Below are positions 35,955 to 45,213 of a stretch of DNA of 64,000 bases, piece after piece. The stretch is taken from NCBI GenBank assembly GCA_020638065.1, contig JACKJG010000003.1, positions 62,001-126,000 on the forward strand. Direction: 5' to 3'. A program made the position numbers and the translations under genes. Under the pieces are notes generated by a model. That model searched no databases. It worked only from the letters and a program-made list of their open reading frames with translations, and had not been told where the DNA came from. The stretch comes from Hyphomicrobiaceae bacterium (GTDB taxonomy: Bacteria; Pseudomonadota; Alphaproteobacteria; Rhizobiales; Devosiaceae). Every line of letters begins with the position of its first letter. Position 1 is the first letter of the stretch.

Positions 35955-37142
35955 ATGTTTGAAACGCTCTCCCAAGCACCCGCCGACAAGATTTTTGAAC
36001 TCGTGGCCAAGTTCCGCGCCGACACGCGGCCGGAAAAACTCGATCTCGGCATTGGCGTTTACAAGGATCAGGCGGGCAAGACCCCGGTCATGCAGGCGGT
36101 GCGCAGGGCCGAACAGATGATCCTCGATGCCCAGACCACCAAGACTTATGTCGGTGTGGCGGGCAATGCCGGCTTTCGCGACGCTGTGCGCGACCTTGTG
36201 TTCGGCGATGCTGTTTCGGGCGAGCGTGTTGCTTCGGTTCAAGCACCGGGCGGCACCGGCGCACTTTGGGTTTTGATGAAACTCGTAGATCGGGCCCGTA
36301 ATGGCGGCCGGGTTCTGATTTCCGATCCCACCTGGCCGAACCATGAGCCGATGCTCGATGGTGCCGGCCTCAAGGTTGAGACCTATCCCTATTTCGATGC
36401 GGCGACACGCTCCGTCCGCTTTGACGACATGCTGCAGGCGCTCGACTCGCTGGGTCCGGATGACACCGTTCTGCTTCATGGTTGCTGCCACAACCCCACC
36501 GGCGCCAACCTGACGCCTGCCCAGTGGGATGAGGTTGCCGAAAGCCTCAACCGCACCGGCGCGCTGCCGCTCATCGATCTGGCCTACCAGGGGTTCGGCG
36601 ATGGGCTTGAAGACGATGTCTACGGCGTCCGCAAGGTTGCCGCGACCTGTGACGAGATGCTGCTCGCCTTTTCGGCTTCCAAGAATTTCGGCCTTTATCG
36701 CGAGCGGGCCGGCGTCAGCTTTGCCGTCGCCCGCGACAAGGCGTCTGCGGGAATCGTTGGCTCTCAGATGGGCAACATCATTCGTTCCGCCTGGTCGCAA
36801 AGCCCGGATCACGGCGCCGAGGTGGTTCGTCTGATCCTGACCGATCCCGATCTGCGCAAGGATTGGGAAGACGAACTGACCGAAATGCGCGAGACCATGC
36901 TCGAAAACCGCAAAGAGCTCGCGGCGGCCCTGCGCAAGGCCTCCAATTCCGGCGAGTTCGATTTCATCGCCGATCATCGCGGCATGTTCTCGCTTATCGG
37001 CATCAGCCCGGACGCGGTGACCGCGTTGCGCGAGAACAAGGCCATCTACCTGATTGGCGATAGCCGCATGAACGTTGCCGGCCTGCCGCAGGACGGCATG
37101 GACCAGCTCGCAGAATCCATCATCGCGGTCACCCGCACCTGA
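35955..37142 (+). CDS. tyrB: Aromatic amino acid aminotransferase (class I, TyrB/AspC type)
   Basis: The 395-residue enzyme keeps the AspC/TyrB pattern: LDLGIGVYKDQAGKTPVMQAV, QAPGGTGAL, SDPTWPNHEPM, LHGCCHNPTGANLT, PLIDLAYQGFGDG, and the PLP-lysine block SASKNFGLYRERAG. It transfers amino groups between aromatic or acidic amino acids and 2-oxoglutarate in the cytoplasm. GCCHNPTG is common in the alphaproteobacterial aromatic enzyme. It stands alone on the plus strand. Confidence 0.9.
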   Translation: MFETLSQAPADKIFELVAKFRADTRPEKLDLGIGVYKDQAGKTPVMQAVRRAEQMILDAQTTKTYVGVAGNAGFRDAVRDLVFGDAVSGERVASVQAPGGTGALWVLMKLVDRARNGGRVLISDPTWPNHEPMLDGAGLKVETYPYFDAATRSVRFDDMLQALDSLGPDDTVLLHGCCHNPTGANLTPAQWDEVAESLNRTGALPLIDLAYQGFGDGLEDDVYGVRKVAATCDEMLLAFSASKNFGLYRERAGVSFAVARDKASAGIVGSQMGNIIRSAWSQSPDHGAEVVRLILTDPDLRKDWEDELTEMRETMLENRKELAAALRKASNSGEFDFIADHRGMFSLIGISPDAVTALRENKAIYLIGDSRMNVAGLPQDGMDQLAESIIAVTRT

Positions 37143-37232
37143 TCGTCCGAGAGCCTTGCCTCCTGACGTCAGGCTGATAAACAGAACCCAAAGCATCAAT
37201 GCGCGGCCTTTTGACGCGCCAAGGAGTGGAAA

Positions 37233-37886
37233 ATGAAGTTCTTCGTGGACACTGCGGAAGTCGAGGACATCCGTGAACTGATGGAAACCGGGCTGCTCGA
37301 TGGGGTGACGACCAACCCTTCGCTTATTGCCAAATCGGGTCGCAATTTCCTCGATGTCGTCAAGGAAATCTGCGGCATCGTCCCCGGTCCCGTCTCCGCC
37401 GAAGTGGCCGCGACTGACCTGGCTGGCATGATCGCCGAGGGCGAGCATCTGGCTTCGCTGGCAGAGAATGTCGTCGTCAAATTGCCGCTAACCTGGGACG
37501 GCCTCAAGGCCTGCCGCCACATGACCACCAAGGGCATTAAGACCAACGTTACTCTGTGTTTTTCGGCCAATCAGGCGCTGCTCGCCGCCAAAGCCGGCGC
37601 GACCTACATCTCGCCCTTCATCGGCCGGCTCGATGACGTCAATCTCAACGGCATGCAGCTGATCGAGGACATTCGCGTCATCTACGACAATTATGCCTAT
37701 GCGACCGAAATCCTGGCGGCCTCCATCCGTGGTGTGAACCATGTGTCCGATGCGGCGATTGCCGGTGCGGACGTGGCAACCATCCCGCCTGACGTGATCC
37801 GCAAGCTGGTCAATCACCCGCTCACCGACAAGGGTCTTGCCGCTTTTGTCGCCGATTGGAAAAAGACGGGTCAGACCATCCTTTAA
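37233..37886 (+). CDS. tal: Transaldolase (short, TalC/fructose-6-phosphate aldolase-like)
   Basis: The 217-residue enzyme begins [32 protein letters not shown], with [16 protein letters not shown] (the Schiff-base lysine strand), [31 protein letters not shown] and a C-terminal [17 protein letters not shown]. This short decameric type works as transaldolase in the pentose phosphate pathway in many Alphaproteobacteria. An RBS (aaggagtgg) precedes the ATG. Confidence 0.93.
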   Translation: MKFFVDTAEVEDIRELMETGLLDGVTTNPSLIAKSGRNFLDVVKEICGIVPGPVSAEVAATDLAGMIAEGEHLASLAENVVVKLPLTWDGLKACRHMTTKGIKTNVTLCFSANQALLAAKAGATYISPFIGRLDDVNLNGMQLIEDIRVIYDNYAYATEILAASIRGVNHVSDAAIAGADVATIPPDVIRKLVNHPLTDKGLAAFVADWKKTGQTIL

Positions 37887-37911
37887 AACCTGCAGAAAAG
37901 ATTTATGTTCC

Positions 37912-37945
37912 GGGGCGGACGTCGTGTCCGCCCCGTCTGTTTCCG
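37912..37945 (+). terminator. Rho-independent terminator after transaldolase
   Basis: GGGGCGGAC-gtcgt-GTCCGCCCC is a perfect 9-bp stem followed by a T-rich tail (gtctgttt). It ends the transaldolase transcript 25 bases after the stop. Confidence 0.85.
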
Positions 37946-37955
37946 GAAGTCAAAA

Positions 37956-39032
37956 ATGGCCAATCAACAACTCGCCCAGTCCGTCAAAGCCGCCCTGAAG
38001 AGCGTCGAAATTCCCGGAGGAGGCAGCTTGGCCGACTACCCGGGCCTGAGTGAGGTTATTGTCACGCCTTCGGCGGTCGCCTTCGCGATTTCAGTCGAAC
38101 CCGGAATGGAAGGCGCGTTCGGACCGGTCCGTGCCGCCGCGACCGAGGCTGCCCAAGCGGCCGCCGAGGGCCGCAAGGTTCTGGTCTCGATAACGGCCGA
38201 TCGCGAACCCGGCGGCGCCCAGCAGCAGGCGGCACCGCAGACGCGGCAGGCGCCACCCGCCAAGCAGGAGGTCAAATCCGTCAAGAACATCATCGCCGTT
38301 GCTTCGGGCAAGGGCGGCGTCGGCAAGTCCACCTGTTCGATCAATCTCGCACTGGCACTGGCGAAACGTGGCCTCAAGGTCGGCGTGCTCGATGCCGATA
38401 TCTATGGCCCGTCCGTGCCACGCCTGCTCGGCATCGAGGGCCGACCCGCCATTCGCGAAGACGAGATGTTCGATCCTTACGAGGCCTTCGGGATCAAGGC
38501 CATGTCGATCGGCACCATGGTGCAGGGCGATCAATCGGTCGCCTGGCGCGGTCCGATGGCCAGCTCGGCCCTTCGCCAATTGCTGCTCGAGACCAATTGG
38601 GGCGGGCTTGACGTGCTGATCGTCGACATGCCGCCGGGCACTGGCGACATCCAGATCACGCTGGGTCAGCAGATCGGACTGGCCGGCGCAGTGATTGTTT
38701 CGACGCCGCAGGATCTCTCGCTGATCGATGCCCGCAAGGCCATCGACATGTTCAAGCGCATGAACATTCCGATTCTCGGCATGATCGAGAACATGAGCTA
38801 TTTCATCGCGCCGGATACCGGCAACCGCTACGACATTTTCGGCCATGGCGGTGCTCGAGAAGATGCGGCGAGGGCGGGCTACCCGTTCCTTGGCGAAGTT
38901 CCCATTCACGGCTCGATCCGCGAACAGTCCGACAAGGGTGAGCCCGTCGTGGCCAGCATGCCGGATGGTCCCGAAGCGCAGGCATTCCTTGAAATCGCGG
39001 ACCGGCTTCTGGCGAAAAACAAGCTCAACTGA
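37956..39032 (+). CDS. mrp: Mrp/NBP35-family iron-sulfur carrier ATPase (ApbC)
   Basis: The 358-residue protein has an N-terminal MIP18/DUF59-like domain (about residues 1-85), a Gln/Ala/Pro linker, and a P-loop ATPase with the deviant Walker A motif ASGKGGVGKSTCSINLALAL. MGTMVQGDQSVAWRGPMASSALRQ-type and DMPPGTGDIQITL blocks are present. Mrp proteins deliver Fe-S clusters to apoproteins. Where some homologues have a CxxC pair, this one reads IAPDTGNRYD, a form I know from other Alphaproteobacteria. It should serve general Fe-S assembly. Confidence 0.92.
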   Translation: MANQQLAQSVKAALKSVEIPGGGSLADYPGLSEVIVTPSAVAFAISVEPGMEGAFGPVRAAATEAAQAAAEGRKVLVSITADREPGGAQQQAAPQTRQAPPAKQEVKSVKNIIAVASGKGGVGKSTCSINLALALAKRGLKVGVLDADIYGPSVPRLLGIEGRPAIREDEMFDPYEAFGIKAMSIGTMVQGDQSVAWRGPMASSALRQLLLETNWGGLDVLIVDMPPGTGDIQITLGQQIGLAGAVIVSTPQDLSLIDARKAIDMFKRMNIPILGMIENMSYFIAPDTGNRYDIFGHGGAREDAARAGYPFLGEVPIHGSIREQSDKGEPVVASMPDGPEAQAFLEIADRLLAKNKLN

Positions 39033-39073
39033 TCGCATTTGCATTCAGCTCTTACGATCAGCCACGCAACAAA

Positions 39074-39087
39074 TGTAATCGATTGCA
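39074..39087. promoter_or_regulatory. LacI-type operator upstream of the GH1 glucosidase
   Basis: TGTAATCGATTGCA is a near-perfect palindrome with the central CG pair typical of LacI/GalR-family operators. It lies about 90 bases upstream of the beta-glucosidase start. A LacI regulator is encoded just downstream of that gene. Confidence 0.5.
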
Positions 39088-39177
39088 GAAATTCGCAGCG
39101 CCTGCTAGACTGGTCATGTAGGCGGACGCAAAATCATCATATCAACCAAGTGCGCTCGGCTGTCCGGGGGAAAAACA

Positions 39178-40491
39178 ATGTTCAGCATGTCACGTGAGGC
39201 TTTCGGGCCGGAATTCGTGTTTGGCACCGCCACCGCGTCCTATCAGATCGAAGGCGGGCAGACCGATGGGCGGGGCACCTGCATCTGGGACACATTTTCC
39301 GCCACTCCAGGCAACGTCAAAGGTGGCGAAACCGGCAAGATCGCGTGCGATCACTATAATCGCTGGCCCGAAGACCTCGAGCTCATCCAGCGCGGGGGCT
39401 TTAACGGCTATCGTTTCTCGTTCGCGTGGCCGCGCCTGATTCCCGAGGGGACCGGGGCCATCAACCAGCCCGGCATCGATTTCTACGACCGGCTGATTGA
39501 CGGCATGCTCGAGCGCGGCATCCAGCCCTTTGCCACGCTTTATCATTGGGACCTGCCGTCGACGCTTCAGGATCGCGGCGGCTGGATGAACCGCGACATC
39601 GCCAATTGGTTTGCCGACTACGCTGTGCTGATCCAGCAGAAATTCGGTGACCGGCTCAAGGCGATCGCAACGATCAACGAACCCTGGTGCGTTGCTTTCC
39701 TCAGCCATTATCTCGGTGTGCACGCCCCTGGCTATCGCGATATTCGCGCGGCAGCCCGCGCCATGCACCACGTGCTGTTTGCCCATGGCACTGCCATAAA
39801 GGCGCTACGCGCCGAAGGTGCCTCAAACCTGGGCATCGTGCTCAATCTGCAGAAGTGCGAGCCGGCCAGCCAGAGCGACGAAGACAAGGCCGCCAGCCAC
39901 CTGTTCGACGGTGTCTTCAACCGTTGGTATCTCGACGGTGTTTTCCGAGGCATCTACCCGCAGGACGTTCTCGATCTGCTCAAGCCGCACATGCCCAAAG
40001 GGTTCGAAGCGGATATGGGCGTCGTGTCCGCACCGCTTGATTGGGTCGGCATCAACTATTATTCACGCTCGCTACTGGCACACGATCCCGAAAACCCCTC
40101 ATTTCCCGTCAAGTCGGTTGATGGCCCGCTGGAAAAAACCGACATCGGCTGGGAGATTTACCCGCAGGGTCTCGAAGACCTGTTGGTACGCGTTGCCAGG
40201 GAATATACGAGCGGACCGATCTACGTGACCGAAAATGGCATGGCCGAAGTCGACGAGGTCGAGGATTCACGCCGCGTCGACTATTATGATGCGCACCTGA
40301 AGGCGCTCCTCAAGGCAAAAGAGCAGGGCGCCAATATGCGTGGCTATTTTGCCTGGTCGTTGCTCGACAATTACGAATGGGCCGAAGGTTATTCCAAACG
40401 CTTCGGTCTGGTTCGGGTCGACTACGAGACACAAAAACGCACGCCCAAGGCCAGCTACCGGGCCTTTCAGGGCATGCTGCACAACGGCTAG
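39178..40491 (+). CDS. bglA: Family 1 beta-glucosidase
   Basis: The 437-residue enzyme is a full GH1 protein: FVFGTATASYQIEGG at the start, the acid/base Glu in TINEPWC (about residue 166), and the nucleophile Glu in YVTENGMAE (about residue 351). SLLDNYEWAEGYSKRFGLVRVDY closes the barrel. There is no signal peptide, so it acts in the cytoplasm on imported beta-glucosides. It overlaps the convergent LacI gene by four bases at the 3' end. Confidence 0.94.
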   Translation: MFSMSREAFGPEFVFGTATASYQIEGGQTDGRGTCIWDTFSATPGNVKGGETGKIACDHYNRWPEDLELIQRGGFNGYRFSFAWPRLIPEGTGAINQPGIDFYDRLIDGMLERGIQPFATLYHWDLPSTLQDRGGWMNRDIANWFADYAVLIQQKFGDRLKAIATINEPWCVAFLSHYLGVHAPGYRDIRAAARAMHHVLFAHGTAIKALRAEGASNLGIVLNLQKCEPASQSDEDKAASHLFDGVFNRWYLDGVFRGIYPQDVLDLLKPHMPKGFEADMGVVSAPLDWVGINYYSRSLLAHDPENPSFPVKSVDGPLEKTDIGWEIYPQGLEDLLVRVAREYTSGPIYVTENGMAEVDEVEDSRRVDYYDAHLKALLKAKEQGANMRGYFAWSLLDNYEWAEGYSKRFGLVRVDYETQKRTPKASYRAFQGMLHNG

Positions 40492-41621
40492 TTCAAGCGC
40501 GATCTGTTGTTGGCCGGCTCGTAGCTCGGGACATTGTCGCTGGGCGCCATGACGGCGGCATCGGCTTTCGACATGTCGAGATCGTCCCCCAGACTGAACT
40601 GATAGGGCACGAGGGTCTGGATGGGTTCGTCCGGCCGTTCGCAAAGACTCATCAATGTCGAGGCGATGAGTTTTCCAGCTTCGCGCAACGACGAGCGGGC
40701 GAAAGTGAATCGGCCTTCGTACTGGCTGGCGTCGAGATAGTGCAACTGGTCGTCCATGGTTGCCACGCAGATATTGCGCCCGGCCTCGCGACCCAGTTCA
40801 CTCAGCGTTGCCTGGCCCTCGATGGCCATCAGCACGGACGAGTAAACGATTGCGGTGACATTATTGTCCGCCAGCGCTGCCCGGGTCAGGTTTTGCCCCG
40901 AAAGCCCCATCGGGTGTCGTGAACCGTGAATCGTGACGCTTTCGGGCGGCAGCCCCAGATCGCGCAAGGCGTGACGCACGCCGATCCGCCTTTGTGCCGC
41001 AAAGGTGAACCGTTCATCGCCATTGATGAAGGCGATATTCCGGTGGCCGTTCGCGGCCAGCAAGTGAATCAGCCGGTAGAAAATGCCGGCATTGTCGATA
41101 TCCACCCAACTGAATTCCTCGTGGCGCTCCGTGCGGCCGTGCACGCAAAAAGCGGCACCATGTTCGAGCAGAAAGTCGATGCGCGGGTCGCCTGGGCGTG
41201 GCAGATCGACGATGAAACCGTCGACGCTGTTGTCGCGGACATAACGGTCATAAGCGAGAATCTGGCTTTCTGAGGCTTCGCCGGTCATCATGATGTCGTA
41301 GTGTTTTTCGCGCGCCGTGTGCAACACGCCGCCCATAACCTCAACGAAATGCGGATCAAGCACTTTTTCGTCAACCGCTGACTGGATCCAGCCCAGACAA
41401 TTGGTGCGTTGGGTAACCAGCCGCTGGGCATTGCGATTTGGCCGGTAGCCAAGTTCCTCGGCGCGATCCTTCACACGGGTACGCGTAGCTTCGCCCACAT
41501 CGTCGTGCCCGTTCAGCGCCCTCGAGATCGTCGTGATCGACAGATCGAGGTCGCGCGCCAGATCGCGAATTGTTACTCGCCGGCGGCTCTCGGCCAGCCG
41601 GAAACGGCTTGTTTCGTTCAT
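40488..41621 (-). CDS. LacI-family transcriptional regulator
   Basis: The 377-residue protein has the LacI helix-turn-helix at residues about 15-65 (TIRDLARDLDLSITTISRALNGHDDVGEATRTRVKDRAEELGYRPN) and a periplasmic-binding-protein-like sensor domain. The ATG with a GAGGGGGAA RBS was chosen over a longer frame. It is divergent from the GH13 glucosidase and convergent with the GH1 gene, and LacI-like palindromes lie in front of both, so it probably represses both in the absence of a glucoside. Confidence 0.9.
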   Translation of the reverse strand: MNETSRFRLAESRRRVTIRDLARDLDLSITTISRALNGHDDVGEATRTRVKDRAEELGYRPNRNAQRLVTQRTNCLGWIQSAVDEKVLDPHFVEVMGGVLHTAREKHYDIMMTGEASESQILAYDRYVRDNSVDGFIVDLPRPGDPRIDFLLEHGAAFCVHGRTERHEEFSWVDIDNAGIFYRLIHLLAANGHRNIAFINGDERFTFAAQRRIGVRHALRDLGLPPESVTIHGSRHPMGLSGQNLTRAALADNNVTAIVYSSVLMAIEGQATLSELGREAGRNICVATMDDQLHYLDASQYEGRFTFARSSLREAGKLIASTLMSLCERPDEPIQTLVPYQFSLGDDLDMSKADAAVMAPSDNVPSYEPANNRSRLN

Positions 41622-41724
41622 TTCCCCCTCACTGGCTTTGTGTTGCGGCACAAGACGCGACGCTCCACTCTCCCTTGCCAGCAAAATCGTTTGCATCGAA
41701 TATTCGACAGCGATAAGCCAAACT

Positions 41725-41761
41725 AAAACGTTTCGGACAATCCGTCGAGGCGGAAACGTTC
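41725..41761. promoter_or_regulatory. Two LacI-type half-palindromes in the divergent promoter
   Basis: AAACGTTT (41726-41733) and GGAAACGTTC (41752-41761) share the AACGTT core typical of LacI-family operators and are 28 bases apart, between the lacI-like gene and the GH13 gene. They fit cooperative repression of the glucosidase and autoregulation. Confidence 0.5.
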
Positions 41762-41843
41762 AGCCGCAAAAAGCCGATGTGCAAAAGGCGGGTGCGGCGG
41801 CCGGAAGTCCGGATGGTGCGGACAAAAAGAGGAGGCGTATCCC

Positions 41844-43526
41844 ATGTTCAACATGGCTCCATCAACGCAGGTGCATCCCGACCAGATGCGGACCGGCGAC
41901 CCTGACTGGTGGCGCGGTGGCGTTATCTATCAGATTTATCCCCGCTCGTTTCAGGATCATACCGGAGACGGGATTGGCGACCTGCCGGGGATCACGGAAC
42001 GTTTGCCCTATGTGTCCGATCTCGGGGTCGATGCCATCTGGCTGTCGCCGTTCTTCACCTCGCCGATGAAGGATTTCGGCTACGACGTTTCCAATTATCG
42101 CGACGTCGATCCCAGTTTCGGCACGATCGAGGATTTCGATCGTCTGGTGCAACGTGCGCACGAACTGGGGTTGCGCGTCATCATCGATCAGGTGATCTCG
42201 CATTCCTCGGACGAACATCCCTGGTTCGCCGAAAGCCGGCGGTCCCGGGACAATGCCCGAGCCGACTGGTACGTGTGGGCCGACCCCAAGGATGACGGAA
42301 CCGCACCAAACAACTGGCTGTCGATTTTCGGTGGATCGGCCTGGCATTGGGATGCGCGGCGGAAACAATATTATCTGCACAATTTCCTGTCGTCTCAGCC
42401 CGATCTCAACTTCCACAATCCCAAGGTTCAGGAAGCCCTGCTGGATGAAATGCGCTTCTGGCTGGAGCGCGGCGTGGACGGTTTCCGGCTCGATACCGTC
42501 AACTTTTATTTCCACGCGCAAAGTCTGATGGACAATCCGGCACTGCCCAAGGATCAGATCAACACCTCGACTGCGCCGGACGTGAACCCGTACAATTTTC
42601 AAAGTCACCGTTATGACAAGTCGCAGCCGGAAAACCTCGATTTTCTGGCGCGTCTGAGGAGCCTTCTCGACGAGTTTCCCGGCACCACCAGCGTGGGCGA
42701 AGTCGGCGACGCGGAACGCCAGGTCGAAATCATGGCCGCCTACACCTCGGGCAAAAGCCGCCTGCACATGGCCTATACGTTCGATTATCTGGGCGGCGTC
42801 TTCACCGCGGAACACTTTGCCGAGGCGATCGAGGCCGTCAATCAGATGGCCGACAGCTGGCAGTGCCTGGCTTTTTCCAACCACGACGTCATGCGCCACA
42901 TTTCGCGCTGGTCGCCAGCCGGGCGCGAGGATCAGTTTGCCCGCTTTGCCGCGATGATTCTGCTGACCATGCGCGGCTCGGTCTGCCTTTATCAGGGCGA
43001 GGAGCTTGCGCTCCCCGAGGCCGAAATCTCCTTTGAAGATGTCGTTGACCCTTATGGCCGCGAATTCTGGCCAGAATACAAGGGCCGCGATGGATGCCGC
43101 ACGCCCATGGTCTGGCAGTCGAATGCGCATCTGGGAGGCTTCACCTCGGCGCCCCGGGCGTGGCTGCCGGTCCCGGCCAATCACATCGACCATGCCGTTG
43201 ATCTGCAATTGCATGGCGAGCAGGAAAGCGTGCTCGACTTCTATCGCGGATTTCTTGCCTTCCGCAAAGCCCATGCCGCCTTGATCAAGGGCACGATCGA
43301 GGTGATCTCCTCCACCAACAATGTGTTGGCCTTCGTGCGCGAAGAGGGAGACCAGAAAATCGTCTGCGCGTTCAATATGGGCTTTGAGGAGGATGCCGTA
43401 TTTGCGGCGCCTGCGGGCATGCGTCTCGAGGCCATGGACGCGCCCGGTTCACAGAACATTGAGGACGACGGGACGGTTTTGCTGATGCCGCTGACCGGTT
43501 TTATCGGGACATTGACTGCGGCGTGA
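41844..43526 (+). CDS. aglA: GH13 alpha-glucosidase (oligo-1,6-glucosidase/AglA type)
   Basis: The 560-residue enzyme starts DPDWWRGGVIYQIYPRSFQDHTGDGIGDLPGI, with catalytic Asp in GFRLDTVNF (about residue 217), Glu in SVGEVGD (about residue 286) and Asp in FSNHDVMRH (about residue 350). This is the GH13_23/31 alpha-glucosidase type, cytoplasmic, cleaving maltose, trehalulose or similar sugars. The RBS (agaggaggcg) is strong. Its 3' end overlaps the convergent FbpB gene by 26 bases. Confidence 0.93.
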   Translation: MFNMAPSTQVHPDQMRTGDPDWWRGGVIYQIYPRSFQDHTGDGIGDLPGITERLPYVSDLGVDAIWLSPFFTSPMKDFGYDVSNYRDVDPSFGTIEDFDRLVQRAHELGLRVIIDQVISHSSDEHPWFAESRRSRDNARADWYVWADPKDDGTAPNNWLSIFGGSAWHWDARRKQYYLHNFLSSQPDLNFHNPKVQEALLDEMRFWLERGVDGFRLDTVNFYFHAQSLMDNPALPKDQINTSTAPDVNPYNFQSHRYDKSQPENLDFLARLRSLLDEFPGTTSVGEVGDAERQVEIMAAYTSGKSRLHMAYTFDYLGGVFTAEHFAEAIEAVNQMADSWQCLAFSNHDVMRHISRWSPAGREDQFARFAAMILLTMRGSVCLYQGEELALPEAEISFEDVVDPYGREFWPEYKGRDGCRTPMVWQSNAHLGGFTSAPRAWLPVPANHIDHAVDLQLHGEQESVLDFYRGFLAFRKAHAALIKGTIEVISSTNNVLAFVREEGDQKIVCAFNMGFEEDAVFAAPAGMRLEAMDAPGSQNIEDDGTVLLMPLTGFIGTLTAA

Positions 43527-45213
43527 CTGCGGCGGCCCGTGCGGCGCTGCGTTCGGCATTATGCGTCAGTATGATCACCGGTACGATGCCGACCAGCATG
43601 ATCATCAGTGCGCCGAGCGCGCCTTGCTCGATCTGTCCGCGTGTGGCCAGGTCATGGACATAAATGGCCACGGTCTCTATGCCGAACGGTCTCAGGACCA
43701 TCGTTGCCGAAAGCTCTTTCATCACCTCGATGAAGACAAGCGCCATGGCGGTCAGGATGGCGGGGCTGACCAGCGGCAATAATATGTGACGAAGCGTGCC
43801 CAGACGTGATTGTCCATAAACCATCGCCGCCAGATCGAGGTTTGGCGAAATCTTGGACAACGCACCGTCGATCGTGCCTTCCGCCATCGCCATGAATCTG
43901 ACGGCATAAGCATAGATCAGCGTCGCGCCGCTGCCGGTGATCAACAGGCCCGTAGCGACGCCGAACCAATCGCGCATGGCACCATCGACCAGATTGTCGA
44001 CATAGGCGAGCGGCAACAGGAGGCCAATGGCCAGAACCGTACCCGGCACGGCATAGCCGACCGATGCGACACGGACCGTCAGCCGCATGCGCTTCGTGCC
44101 CTCAAGACGTACGGAATAGGCGAGGTAAAGCGCAATGCCCGCCGTCACCAGCGCGGCGGTGACCGACAGGAACACGCTGGTGCCCACCGCATCGATCAGT
44201 TGCGGGTCAAGGCCGTGAGACAAATACCGCAGGGCGTAGGTGCCCAGCGTGAAGAATGGCACGCCGAAGCCCAACAGAATAGGCAGGGCGCAGGCCACCA
44301 GGGCCATGATCGCGCGCGGACGCGCGAGACCCATGCGCTCGAACGGCTCACGGCCTGAAGGCGCCGGTCCCGCATGCAATTGCCCAACCCGTGCCCGCCG
44401 TTCCGCCCAGATCAAAAACCCCACGGCCGCCAACAGTACCAGAGCAAGCTGCGACGCGCCGGCCAGATTGCTTTGATTGGCCCATAGTGTGAAGACCGAA
44501 AGGGTCAACGTCTGTACGCCGAGATATTGAATGGCACCGATATCATTTAGCGCTTCCATCAAAGCCAGAATGATCCCTAGCGCCAGGGCGGGCCGCGCCA
44601 GCGGTAGCAATACCTGAAAGAAGATGCGGCTTTGCGAAGCACCCAGAATCTCAGCGGCTTCCGTCGCCCGCCGAGCCTGAAGCTGAAAGAGCGTTCTAAG
44701 CGACAGGTAAACGTAAGGATAGAGCACAAGCCCAAGCACAAGCACGGCGCCGGGCAGGCTGCGGATGTCGGGAAACCAATAGTCCCGGGCCAGCGTGAAC
44801 CCGCCGATCTGGCGAACCAGACCTTGCACCGGGCCGGTAAAAGCAAAGAACTCGGAAAACGCATAGGCGCTGATGTAGGTCGGGACCGCGAGCGGCAGCA
44901 CCAGAAGCCAGGCGATGGTGCGGCGGAACGGGAACTCGAAAAAACTGACCAGCCAGGCGCTGATCGCGCCGATCGATCCGGAAACCAGACTGACCCCAAC
45001 CAGAAGTAGCGCCGTTGTCCAGGCCGAACGCGGCAGCACGTTGGTCGCGACCCGGATGAAATCATCCGGTGACCCGCTGAAAGCCAGGACCAGGATCGCG
45101 ACGATGGGCAGAGAAACCAGACCCGCCACGACAAATGCGCCCGCGCGCCATCCGCCAAATGAAAAGACGGAAGCGCGCGGAGCCGGAACGCTTTGTGTGG
45201 CGCTAATTGTCAA
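43501..45213 (-). CDS. fbpB: Ferric iron ABC transporter permease (FbpB/AfuB type)
   Basis: The protein (570 residues from a TTG at 45213; 589 from an ATG at 45270 that lies inside fbpA) has about 12 membrane segments in two halves, each with an EAA-like loop (EILGASQSRIFFQVLLPLARPALALG; VYGQSRLGTLRHILLPLVSPAILT). This double permease is typical of FbpB/SfuB/AfuB iron(III) importers. It is downstream of fbpA. The matching ATPase gene (fbpC) is not in this window, since the next gene is convergent. Confidence 0.88.
   Translation of the reverse strand: MTISATQSVPAPRASVFSFGGWRAGAFVVAGLVSLPIVAILVLAFSGSPDDFIRVATNVLPRSAWTTALLLVGVSLVSGSIGAISAWLVSFFEFPFRRTIAWLLVLPLAVPTYISAYAFSEFFAFTGPVQGLVRQIGGFTLARDYWFPDIRSLPGAVLVLGLVLYPYVYLSLRTLFQLQARRATEAAEILGASQSRIFFQVLLPLARPALALGIILALMEALNDIGAIQYLGVQTLTLSVFTLWANQSNLAGASQLALVLLAAVGFLIWAERRARVGQLHAGPAPSGREPFERMGLARPRAIMALVACALPILLGFGVPFFTLGTYALRYLSHGLDPQLIDAVGTSVFLSVTAALVTAGIALYLAYSVRLEGTKRMRLTVRVASVGYAVPGTVLAIGLLLPLAYVDNLVDGAMRDWFGVATGLLITGSGATLIYAYAVRFMAMAEGTIDGALSKISPNLDLAAMVYGQSRLGTLRHILLPLVSPAILTAMALVFIEVMKELSATMVLRPFGIETVAIYVHDLATRGQIEQGALGALMIMLVGIVPVIILTHNAERSAARAAAVTPQSMSR

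Noticed and set aside
35949..37448. Minus-strand open frame of 499 codons opposite the aminotransferase
   Set aside because: Shadow frame caused by GC-rich codon positions; no domain or RBS, and it crosses two genes.
38800..38860. Missing CxxC pair in Mrp as a functional loss
   Set aside because: IAPDTGNRYD is, to my knowledge, a common form in alphaproteobacterial Mrp proteins, so it is not unusual here.
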